A stretch of 5,211 nt of DNA from Stigonema sp964246695 (GTDB lineage: Bacteria > Cyanobacteriota > Cyanobacteriia > Cyanobacteriales > Nostocaceae): positions 1 to 5,211 of the forward strand of contig CAXTSI010000576.1 of NCBI GenBank assembly GCA_964246695.1. Reading direction: 5' to 3'. The notes under the pieces are model-generated. The model saw nothing but the letters and a program-made list of their open reading frames with translations, was not told the DNA's origin and made no database searches. Each line of letters starts with the position of its first letter. The stretch's first letter is position 1. A program made the position numbers and the translations under genes. Shown here piece after piece: positions 1 to 5,099 of this stretch.

Positions 1-35
1 GGAGTGGGGAGTGGGGAGTGGGGATTGAGGAGTGG
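1..35. repeat. heptanucleotide tandem array, GGAGTGG units, inside htpG
   Basis: Five 7-bp units in a row: GGAGTGG at 1-7, 8-14 and 15-21, the variant GGATTGA at 22-28, and GGAGTGG at 29-35. The array runs off the left edge, so the true copy number is unknown. It resembles the short tandemly repeated repetitive (STRR) heptamers known from heterocystous cyanobacteria, although the unit is not identical to the STRR consensus I recall. In the htpG frame it encodes Pro/Ser/Thr-rich residues. Confidence 0.9.
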
Positions 36-1302
36 AATCAGTCGTTTTGGGGGTGACATCTTGCCACGCATCACCTTCGCTGGATTGAACTTGAATTGAA
101 GGAGTTTCACTGTTCCCTACTCCCGACTCCCTATTCCCCACTCCCTCATAAGTGGTGCGGAAGATGATGATGTCTTCGACTTGTTTTTTGAATTTTTCGT
201 CGTTGAGAACACCGAATTTTACAAAAGTGCCAAGGTCTTTCCAGGCGCTAATGTATTGTTCTCGGTTGTCGCGGTAAAGTTCTTTGAGGCGATCGCCCAC
301 TTTCTTGGCAATATAGTCGCCGATTTTCCGTACAGTGCGATCGGTTTGCAAAGCACTTCGCGACACGTTCAGGGGGATATCGGTGCTATCAATCACACCT
401 CGCATTGGCAGCAGAAATTGTGGGATAATCTCCTCACAATGCTCGCTGACAAAAACTTGGTTGCAAAATAGCTTAATCTGCCCTTTAGTCACATCCACAT
501 CAGGCCTCATCTTCGGAAAATACAGAATCCCGTTGATAATAAAGGGATAGTCTGTATTCAAATGCACCCACAACAACGGCTCTTCCTGAAAAGGATACAG
601 GTAGCGGTAAAACTCTAAATAATCTTCTTTGGTCAGATTATTGGGCGACTCCCGCCACGCTGCTTTTTGCTGATTTAACACCTCGCCATCTAGCTTGATG
701 GGCACTGGCATGAAATCGCAGTATGTCTTGACAAGATTCTTAATTCGTGCTTCTTCTACATATTCCAGTTCTTCCTCTTGAAGGGTGAGGGTAATGGTTG
801 TACCGCGAGTTGTACGGGATGACTCTTCCAAGGTAAACTCTGGCGAACCATCGCAACTCCAGTGAACCGCCTGTGCGCCTTCTTTATATGAAAGCGTATC
901 GATTTCGACTTTCTGCGCCACCATAAATGAGGAGTAGAAGCCAAGACCAAAGTGACCAATAATCGGTTGATCTGATTTGCCTTGGTACTTATGAATAAAT
1001 TCCTCGGCACTAGAGAAGGCAACTTGATTGATGTATTTCTTAACCTCATCTAGGGTCATCCCGATGCCATTGTCGGCGATCGAGAGGGTTTTGTTGTTTT
1101 TGTCTACGGCAATTTGAATTTCCGGTTCGCCGATTTCGCCGGAATATTCACCAGCGCGGGATACCATTTTTAACTTTTGGATGGCATCTACGGCGTTGGA
1201 TACCAGTTCCCGCAAGAAGATTTCGTGGTCAGAGTAAAGGGACTTCTTGATGATCGGGAAAATATTCTCAGTATGGATACTGATCGTGCCTTGTTCTAGC
1301 AT
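1..1302 (-). CDS. htpG: HtpG, Hsp90-family molecular chaperone (3' end outside window)
   Basis: ATP-dependent cytosolic chaperone of the Hsp90 family, acting as a homodimer on client proteins, partly with the DnaK system. The window holds codons 1-434; the frame is open at the left edge and the rest of the gene lies outside. The start is ATG (CAT on the plus strand at 1300-1302), opening MLEQGTISIHTENIF. The GHKL ATPase motifs are all visible: ELVSNAVDA at residues 32-40 (E32 presumed catalytic, N36 Mg/ATP), DNGIGM at 77-82 (D77 adenine contact), GHFGLGFYSSF at 116-126 and GTTITLTL at 167-174. The middle domain follows, with NVSR ending at R315, the equivalent of the ATP-contacting arginine of E. 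coli HtpG. After IIIFRTTY (ending at residue 385) the expected middle-domain sequence gives way to low-complexity residues encoded by heptanucleotide repeats. A GGAG lies 15 nt before the ATG, too far for a normal ribosome site. The family identity is certain; the integrity of the 3' part cannot be judged here. Confidence 0.97.
   Translation of the reverse strand, partial: MLEQGTISIHTENIFPIIKKSLYSDHEIFLRELVSNAVDAIQKLKMVSRAGEYSGEIGEPEIQIAVDKNNKTLSIADNGIGMTLDEVKKYINQVAFSSAEEFIHKYQGKSDQPIIGHFGLGFYSSFMVAQKVEIDTLSYKEGAQAVHWSCDGSPEFTLEESSRTTRGTTITLTLQEEELEYVEEARIKNLVKTYCDFMPVPIKLDGEVLNQQKAAWRESPNNLTKEDYLEFYRYLYPFQEEPLLWVHLNTDYPFIINGILYFPKMRPDVDVTKGQIKLFCNQVFVSEHCEEIIPQFLLPMRGVIDSTDIPLNVSRSALQTDRTVRKIGDYIAKKVGDRLKELYRDNREQYISAWKDLGTFVKFGVLNDEKFKKQVEDIIIFRTTYEGVGNRESGVGNSETPSIQVQSSEGDAWQDVTPKTTDSTPQSPLPTPHS
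117..144. repeat. heptanucleotide array in the opposite orientation, inside htpG
   Basis: Four diverged 7-bp units: CTACTCC, CGACTCC, CTATTCC and CCACTCC. This is the reverse complement of the array at 1-35, so the two arrays face each other across an 81-bp spacer and could pair as a large hairpin in single-stranded DNA or RNA. In the htpG frame it encodes the Gly/Val/Glu-rich stretch right after IIIFRTTY. Confidence 0.85.
288..297. other. HIP1 site GGCGATCGCC
   Basis: Full 10-bp form of the highly iterated palindrome found in many cyanobacterial genomes, here inside htpG. It supports the cyanobacterial origin of the DNA. Confidence 0.9.
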
Positions 1303-1392
1303 AGTTAGTAATCTTCGCTCCAAGTATCTGAATGATAACCGAGGTAAACCTCTAGTTCTCAGATTCCAGGTACTAGCCCTGTGATCGGTGGT

Positions 1393-1422
1393 ATTATATC
1401 AATCAGAATTTTAAAGGGTTAA
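1393..1422 (-). promoter_or_regulatory. possible sigma-70 type promoter of htpG
   Basis: Read on the minus strand there is a perfect TATAAT at 1398-1393. It is preceded by an 18-nt spacer and TTAACC at 1422-1417, which matches the TTGACA consensus at four of six positions. Transcription would begin near 1386 and give a leader of about 84 nt before the htpG ATG. The -10 box is convincing, the -35 weak. A HIP1 palindrome lies just upstream. Confidence 0.5.
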
Positions 1423-1427
1423 CGAAG

Positions 1428-1435
1428 GCGATCGC
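1428..1435. other. HIP1 core GCGATCGC upstream of htpG
   Basis: Core octamer of the cyanobacterial HIP1 palindrome, about 5 bp beyond the proposed -35 box of htpG. It is probably a genome-wide signature rather than a specific operator. Confidence 0.85.
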
Positions 1436-1549
1436 TCCCCTTTCACAGCACTGTTTGCCCTATAACAAAGATTCGGATTTCCCTACCCGAAGACAGATAT
1501 TTGCCTTTAGGGACTTCTAAAAAATAAATTGTTGTATCTTGTGGGGTAA

Positions 1550-1558
1550 GCATCCTGC
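1550..1558. repeat. left copy of 9-bp direct repeat (likely target-site duplication)
   Basis: GCATCCTGC directly abuts the left terminal inverted repeat at 1559; the identical 9-mer abuts the right terminus. The 9-mer begins and ends with GC, so its inner 3 bp on each side also extend the inverted repeat. This leaves a small ambiguity about the exact element boundary. Confidence 0.75.
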
Positions 1559-1764
1559 CATTGGTGTCAACTTAAGACCAAACCCTTGACACGCACTAAA
1601 TTCCCCACCTTTCTCGTTCCCACGCTCTGCGTGGGAATGCATTCCGGGAGGCTCTGCCTCCTCTTAAAGTCGGAGGCAGAGCCTCTAAGAACAGCGTTAC
1701 TAGGCTCTGCCTAGTAACGAGAAAAGGTTGTGTTTTCTAGGTTAAAGTTAAGTTGACACCAATG
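1559..1764. mobile_element. inner 206-bp miniature element with 17-bp perfect terminal inverted repeats
   Basis: The termini are CATTGGTGTCAACTTAA (1559-1575) and its exact reverse complement (1748-1764). With the 9-bp direct repeats outside, this is the structure of a MITE-type insertion. The centre is non-coding and made of stacked hairpins, so movement would need a transposase supplied from elsewhere. A 9-bp duplication is used by several IS families, for example many IS4 relatives, but I cannot assign a family from the termini. The element lies downstream of the glycosyltransferase genes and upstream of htpG, all on the minus strand. Its strong stems could therefore stop read-through between them, although none is followed by a clear U-run. 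Confidence 0.8.
1608..1723. repeat. cluster of four GC-TCT-GC hairpins within the inner element
   Basis: Outer arms CCTTTCTCGTT (1608-1618) and AACGAGAA (1716-1723) enclose four stem-loops. These are TTCCCACGC-TCT-GCGTGGGAA (1617-1637), GGAGGC-TCT-GCCTCC (1647-1661), GGAGGC-AGA-GCCTCT (1672-1686) and an 11-bp stem CGTTACTAGGC-TCT with its complement (1695-1719). The second and third are also inverted copies of each other, so alternative long pairing is possible. A GGAATGCATTCC palindrome sits at 1634-1645. Confidence 0.9.
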
Positions 1765-1773
1765 GCATCCTGC
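1765..1773. repeat. right copy of 9-bp direct repeat (likely target-site duplication)
   Basis: This is GCATCCTGC again, identical to the copy at 1550-1558, directly after the right terminal inverted repeat. It continues into TCAC, which completes the stem-loop of the interrupted outer element. Confidence 0.75.
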
Positions 1774-1869
1774 TCACTCAAGACTTGTGGCAGGCAATAC
1801 GTCCTACCTCCACAAAAGGTACTTGAATACTTTTTTATTTGGAAGTCCTCTATATACTATAAACTACTG

Positions 1870-2835
1870 TTAACCGATAACCGAATTATTGCGAGTCCGC
1901 TGTTTACTATGCAAAAACTGGCCCAGACGCTGGTAGATTTGAGGAAAGACAATTTTTAAGACGACTATCAAGATGACCTGCCTTTGTTGTAACACAGACA
2001 AATCGTATTTCACACATTTCCAAAAGAAGAGAGCAGCTGTACAACTTTTTTGTCGGTTGATCGGTGCTTCAATGGCTTTAAACATTAAGTATTTGTAGAG
2101 TTGAGCCTTGCTGTATTTTTTCAGGTGTTGTAAAGATTCAGCTTGTGGTTGACTAAAAGCGCGTTCAATCACTTTTAATGATTCTACTTCTTGCCGAGTA
2201 AAATTAGTAGACATGGAATTAGTAGATACTCGATATAATATTTGAACTCTCTCTACGCATACAAATTCGTAGCGTTCTGATAGGCGTAACCACATATCCC
2301 AATCTTCAGCAGCAGTAAGTGAATCATCAAAACCACCTACTTCGTTTAAAGCCTCTCTGCGAATCAAAGGATTAGAGCCATTTTCTAAAAGATTCGACAG
2401 CAAAAGCTGACTGTAAACCGATCCCGTTGCTGTAATGTGTCTACCTGCTTTTAAAAAATTACCCTTAACATCAATATAATCAGTCCAGCTATAAGCTACA
2501 GCAGCTTTCTCGTTATCTTGTAGCGCTTTGTATTGGCAAGCAAGCTTATCAACAGTCCAAAGGTCATCGGCATCAATAAAAGAAATAAATTGCCCAAGGC
2601 TTTTGTTAATTCCTCGGTTACGACTGGCGGATAAACCAGCATTTGGATAAGAAAATATCTGCAAGCGAGAATCGTAAATACTTTTAATAATTTCTATTGT
2701 TGAGTCTGTACTCCCATCATTTATGACTATAATCTCCAGGTTTTTAAAAGTTTGTTTGAAAATTGATTGGAGAGTTTCCCGAATGGTTGTTTCGCCATTA
2801 TATACTGGTATAATCACGGAAATTTTATTATTCAT
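1870..2835 (-). CDS. family 2 glycosyltransferase (GT-A fold), paralogue A
   Basis: Predicted to transfer a sugar from a nucleotide-sugar donor to a growing saccharide at the inner face of the membrane; donor and acceptor cannot be read from sequence. At 321 residues it consists of the catalytic domain plus a short helical tail. Visible motifs are SVIIPVYNG at 6-14 (start of the nucleotide-binding fold), NDGSTDST at 39-46 (base-binding Asp40), the metal-binding DXD as DADD at 88-91, and AEDWDMWLRL at 176-185 with the putative base Asp178. YRVSTNSMS at 201-209 follows. There is no signal peptide and no clear membrane segment, only a short hydrophobic stretch near 287-297. The start is ATG at 2835, with no Shine-Dalgarno match. 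It is the third gene of the probable three-gene run, 62 bp after the stop of its paralogue at 2898-3887. Its stop is followed by the outer miniature element within 20 bp. Confidence 0.93.
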   Translation of the reverse strand: MNNKISVIIPVYNGETTIRETLQSIFKQTFKNLEIIVINDGSTDSTIEIIKSIYDSRLQIFSYPNAGLSASRNRGINKSLGQFISFIDADDLWTVDKLACQYKALQDNEKAAVAYSWTDYIDVKGNFLKAGRHITATGSVYSQLLLSNLLENGSNPLIRREALNEVGGFDDSLTAAEDWDMWLRLSERYEFVCVERVQILYRVSTNSMSTNFTRQEVESLKVIERAFSQPQAESLQHLKKYSKAQLYKYLMFKAIEAPINRQKSCTAALFFWKCVKYDLSVLQQRQVILIVVLKIVFPQIYQRLGQFLHSKQRTRNNSVIG

Positions 2836-2897
2836 AGTAGATGCGTGTGGAATTTATCAACAAAACAATTAATAAAAATTATCTAATAACAACTTGC

Positions 2898-3887
2898 TTA
2901 TGGATAATACGTTTTTTCGTATCCCAAGAAAGTGCTGGTATTAGAAAGACGGGGAAATTTCGTAAATAATACATTGGTCCAGTAACTAGGTAGTAAAGTT
3001 ATTGCAGAAAGTTTTAATAAAGCTTTATACATGATTGGCTTTTCTAAAAGAGAGGGATCGTATCTGGCGGCAATACAAAGAAATCTAGCTGCGTTTACAG
3101 TATCTTGTTGTCCTGGAGGTGCTTCGAGTGCTTTGTAGCTTAGGTATTTGTATAGGTTAGCGATGCTGTAGTGCTTCAAATGCTGTAGAGACTCAGCTTT
3201 TTGGTGCGCGAAAGCTCGTTCAATAACTTGTAAGTTTGATTTCTCCAGCCCTAAAATATTAGAAGACATTGAGTTAGTAGAGATGCGATACAAAATTTGT
3301 ACTTTTGGCACAACAACAAAATGATAGAGTGCAGCTAGCCGTAGCCACATATCTGTATCTTGGGCATTACTTAGTAATTCATCAAAACCGCTGACTGCAG
3401 TGAAAGACTCCCTGCGAATCAGAACGTTAGAACCACTGCCGATAAAATCATCTAATAATAATTTGGTATAAACATCCCCTATCCATTTTACATAGGAACA
3501 CCTGCGTAAAAATTTACCTGTTTCATCTATGCAATTAGTCCAACTGTAAGCAACTCCAGCCTCGGGATTGTCTATAAGTACTCTATATTGTGCTTCAAGT
3601 TTATCGGGTGTCCAAAGGTCATCTGCATCCAGAAAAGTACAAAAGATACCAGTAGCATGCTTAAAACCACGGTTACGATTGACAGCTACATTAGCTTTAT
3701 CATAAGAAAAACATACAAGACGAGGGTCTTTTATTTGAGAAATAATGTCTAATGTTGAATCCGTTGAACCTGCATTGATTACTATTAACTCTAAATCAGT
3801 AAAACTCTGCTGTAAAACGCTGTTAATTGTCTCTTTAATTGTTTTTTGACCATTATAAACTGGAATAATTACTGAGATTGTGGGCAT
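2898..3887 (-). CDS. family 2 glycosyltransferase (GT-A fold), paralogue B with altered nucleotide motif
   Basis: This 329-residue GT2 enzyme aligns without gaps to its neighbour at 1870-2835 over residues 4-257 (about 57% identity by hand count), so the pair probably arose by tandem duplication. It has SVIIPVYNG at 5-13, DADD at 87-90, GSGSNVLIRRE at 150-160 and DTDMWLRL at 177-184. Two motif positions differ from the neighbour. The usual NDGSTD reads NAGSTDST (Ala39, codon GCA), and the ED pair reads QD (Gln176, Asp177). The putative base Asp and the DXD are kept, so it may be active with a changed donor preference. Some active GT2 enzymes carry Gly at the first of these positions, so inactivity should not be assumed. 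The C-terminal 70 residues diverge from the neighbour. The start is ATG at 3887 with no clear ribosome site; 59 bp of AT-rich DNA separates it from the upstream HpsE-like gene. Confidence 0.93.
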   Translation of the reverse strand: MPTISVIIPVYNGQKTIKETINSVLQQSFTDLELIVINAGSTDSTLDIISQIKDPRLVCFSYDKANVAVNRNRGFKHATGIFCTFLDADDLWTPDKLEAQYRVLIDNPEAGVAYSWTNCIDETGKFLRRCSYVKWIGDVYTKLLLDDFIGSGSNVLIRRESFTAVSGFDELLSNAQDTDMWLRLAALYHFVVVPKVQILYRISTNSMSSNILGLEKSNLQVIERAFAHQKAESLQHLKHYSIANLYKYLSYKALEAPPGQQDTVNAARFLCIAARYDPSLLEKPIMYKALLKLSAITLLPSYWTNVLFTKFPRLSNTSTFLGYEKTYYP

Positions 3888-3946
3888 ATTAATTATCTTA
3901 TAAATAAGATTATTGATATATTAATATACAACTTCTTACAATCCCG
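3888..3946. repeat. AT-rich spacer with two palindromes between glycosyltransferase genes
   Basis: A 7-bp stem ATCTTAT-AA-ATAAGAT lies at 3895-3910 and a 12-bp perfect palindrome TATATTAATATA at 3917-3928. Both sit between the HpsE-like stop and the start of paralogue B. They could mark a secondary promoter or an mRNA processing stem. The AT content is too high for a strong terminator and I see no convincing -35/-10 pair. Confidence 0.5.
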
Positions 3947-4915
3947 TCAGTATATTTTCATAGATTTCGTAATTCTTAACCGCAATAAATAAAAAGGACT
4001 GATTAAAGTAGTGAGAAGTCGCTCCATTTCGCAAGCAGCAACAATGTCACTGTCTATTACTGTGTAATAACGAATGAAATGTAAGATTAATCTACGTAAA
4101 TCACCTAGCAGGTAAAGCAAAAAAGCGAAGGGTCTTTGCCAAGTTTCAAATAGTAGCATTCGCAAATGATAGCGGCTGAAACCAATTCCACGCATTAGGG
4201 AAATTAGGTAATTTTTTTCTAATCGCCAAGATGGAATCACATGCTCTACTTCCATTGCTGGGTTATACCAAATTTCCCACCCTGCCCGATGAATATACAA
4301 AAGAGCTTCCGCATCTTCACCAGCTAATATAGATGACCCGACTCTACCTATTAAGAAAAGACGCTCTGGGACATGATCTTTCCAACAGGACCGACGCACA
4401 ACTAGACCCGCACCAGGAGGAACGCCCTTTTTTCGAGGGTCGTATAATAGAGGTTCTGCACCTCGCTCAGTAATAGCTAGATAAAAAATGATTCTTTTAA
4501 GGTCAGCAGGTGGCTCGACTTCAAATAAGCCATGAATTTGGCTAGCGTATGCACCAGCTTTCTGGTGTTCTTGCCCAAATTTGTAGGCAGCACTAACCCA
4601 ATTAGGTGCAGGTAAATTGTCATCATCGAGAAAACCAACGAATGTTCCTCTGGCTTCTTGGATAGCACGTTGTCGGGCAAATGCCACTCCTTGTTTAGGT
4701 TCAAAACAGTAGCGCAAGAGTACCTCATCCCTGAACTCGGCGCTTGTTTGCTGAACAAGTTTTGCTGTTCCATCTTTACTATTGTTGTCAACAACAATAA
4801 TTTCCCAGTTAAGGTGTTCTACACCCGTCTGCGATCGCAACCGTTCCAGAACTTTGGGTAAACGGCTTTCTCCATTGTAGGTAGGAATTGCTACAGAAAA
4901 GTGAATTAGGCTCAA
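3947..4915 (-). CDS. hpsE: HpsE-like hormogonium polysaccharide glycosyltransferase, family 2
   Basis: A GT2 enzyme of 322 residues, matching from memory the HpsE family of the hps locus. In Nostoc punctiforme that locus makes the secreted polysaccharide needed for hormogonium gliding. In order: FSVAIPTYNGESRLPKVL from residue 6, VVDNNSKDGT at 41-50, FEPKQGVAFARQRAI at 71-85, LDDDNLPAPNWV at 96-107 with the metal-binding DDD at 97-99, and GAYASQIHGLFEVEPP at 121-136. PPGAGLVVRR then lies at 166-175, GEDAEAL at 199-205 with putative base Asp201, and WEIWYNP at 213-219. The C-terminal part (about 262-284) is hydrophobic and basic and probably holds the protein on the membrane. The start must be TTG at 4915: an in-frame stop lies about 33-36 nt upstream, and no ATG or GTG occurs before the conserved fold. 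No Shine-Dalgarno sequence is visible. The family call is confident; the role is inferred from relatives, since hpsA-D are not in the window. Confidence 0.85.
   Translation of the reverse strand: MSLIHFSVAIPTYNGESRLPKVLERLRSQTGVEHLNWEIIVVDNNSKDGTAKLVQQTSAEFRDEVLLRYCFEPKQGVAFARQRAIQEARGTFVGFLDDDNLPAPNWVSAAYKFGQEHQKAGAYASQIHGLFEVEPPADLKRIIFYLAITERGAEPLLYDPRKKGVPPGAGLVVRRSCWKDHVPERLFLIGRVGSSILAGEDAEALLYIHRAGWEIWYNPAMEVEHVIPSWRLEKNYLISLMRGIGFSRYHLRMLLFETWQRPFAFLLYLLGDLRRLILHFIRYYTVIDSDIVAACEMERLLTTLISPFYLLRLRITKSMKIY
4831..4838. other. HIP1 core GCGATCGC in hpsE
   Basis: Third HIP1 octamer of the window, within the 5' part of the HpsE-like gene. It suggests this gene has been resident in a cyanobacterial genome long enough to carry the signature. 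Confidence 0.85.
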
Positions 4916-5068
4916 GGTTACCGAAGGACTGACAAATCTAAGGGTCTACATTTACAGAGTTCCCAGAAATTTAGCCAAACTAACATTCAGGGTAGAAAGA
5001 AGTGCAATCGCGAAGCGCTTCAACATTACTTTCAGCCAATTTCATTTATTTGAACCGCAGACGCTCTT
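4916..5068. other. gene-free region upstream of hpsE
   Basis: No credible open frame is seen on either strand. It should contain the hpsE promoter and leader, but I found no convincing -35/-10 pair. It carries a 10-bp palindrome GAAGCGCTTC at 5012-5021 overlapping TCGCGA at 5008-5013. The genes hpsA-D, which lie near hpsE in model hormogonium formers, are absent here. Confidence 0.6.
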
Positions 5069-5092
5069 GTAGGGGCACAACATTGTTCATGC
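5069..5092. repeat. half-decayed GTAGGGGC hairpin
   Basis: GTAGGGGCACAAC followed by ATTGTT begins a palindrome, but the right arm, which should close with GTGCCCCTAC, has been replaced by CATGCG. The same GTAGGGGC arm occurs intact at 5134 in the next repeat, so both appear to belong to one dispersed family. Confidence 0.55.
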
Positions 5093-5099
5093 GTGTCAA

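Larger units (their letters stand above)
1303..1509. other. htpG upstream region without a gene
   Basis: This stretch holds the presumed htpG promoter and a leader of about 84 nt. The leader includes a small palindrome at 1341-1352 (GAGGT-AA-ACCTC). I looked for a CIRCE operator, the HrcA target with inverted TTAGCACTC arms that controls many bacterial heat-shock genes, and saw none. The left part, 1443-1509, contains only a very short open frame on the minus strand that I do not accept as a gene. Confidence 0.6.
1510..1850. mobile_element. outer miniature inverted-repeat element, interrupted by an insertion
   Basis: The left end reads GGGACTTCTAAAAAATAAA from 1510. The right end, read as its reverse complement from 1848, gives GGACTTCCAAATAAAAAA, so the two ends form an AT-rich imperfect inverted repeat. 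A TA dinucleotide stands outside each end (1508-1509 and 1851-1852), compatible with the TA target duplication of IS630/Tc1-type elements, but TA is too short to prove it. Inside, the left arm has TCTTG at 1537-1541 and GTAAGC at 1546-1551. These pair with GCTCAC at 1772-1777 and CAAGA at 1779-1783, once the inserted element at 1559-1764 and one 9-bp copy are removed. A second, weaker stem uses TTGTGG at 1785-1790 and CCACAA at 1810-1815. Without the insertion the element would be about 126 bp. It has no coding capacity, so it would be non-autonomous. Confidence 0.65.

Noticed and set aside
181..550. Two plus-strand open frames
   Set aside because: Both are antisense shadows of the htpG middle domain and have no features of their own.
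756..1049. 97-codon minus-strand frame
   Set aside because: It overlaps htpG in another frame, while the htpG frame shows every Hsp90 motif across the same bases.
1303..1390. CIRCE/HrcA operator or RNA thermometer for htpG
   Set aside because: No inverted TTAGCACTC-type arms are present. The only leader palindrome (1341-1352) has 5-bp arms with a 2-nt loop and does not cover the start codon.
1443..1553. 36-codon open frame on the minus strand, ending in GREIRIFVIGQTVL
   Set aside because: Its ATG lies in the 9-bp duplication and its first third is repeat DNA. There is no ribosome site, and it overlaps the region just upstream of the htpG promoter. It may be a remnant of a dispersed repeat or an old reading frame.
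1608..1723. CRISPR-like array of repeated hairpins
   Set aside because: The units differ in stem sequence, orientation and spacing, there are no uniform spacers, and no cas genes are present.
1814..1840. Possible terminator stem AAAAGGTA/TACTTTT followed by T-rich DNA
   Set aside because: The stem is short, AT-rich and bulged, and the T-run is on the plus strand, the wrong side for the minus-strand genes. It is better explained as part of the outer element's AT-rich arm.
1753..1959. Open frame of 68 codons on the plus strand
   Set aside because: It begins inside the terminal inverted repeat of the miniature element and ends antisense to the C-terminal part of a glycosyltransferase. It has no ribosome site and no recognisable domain.
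4477..4861. A minus-strand frame of 106 codons and a plus-strand frame of 67 codons
   Set aside because: Both overlap the HpsE-like gene, whose frame carries the conserved GT2 motifs throughout this stretch.
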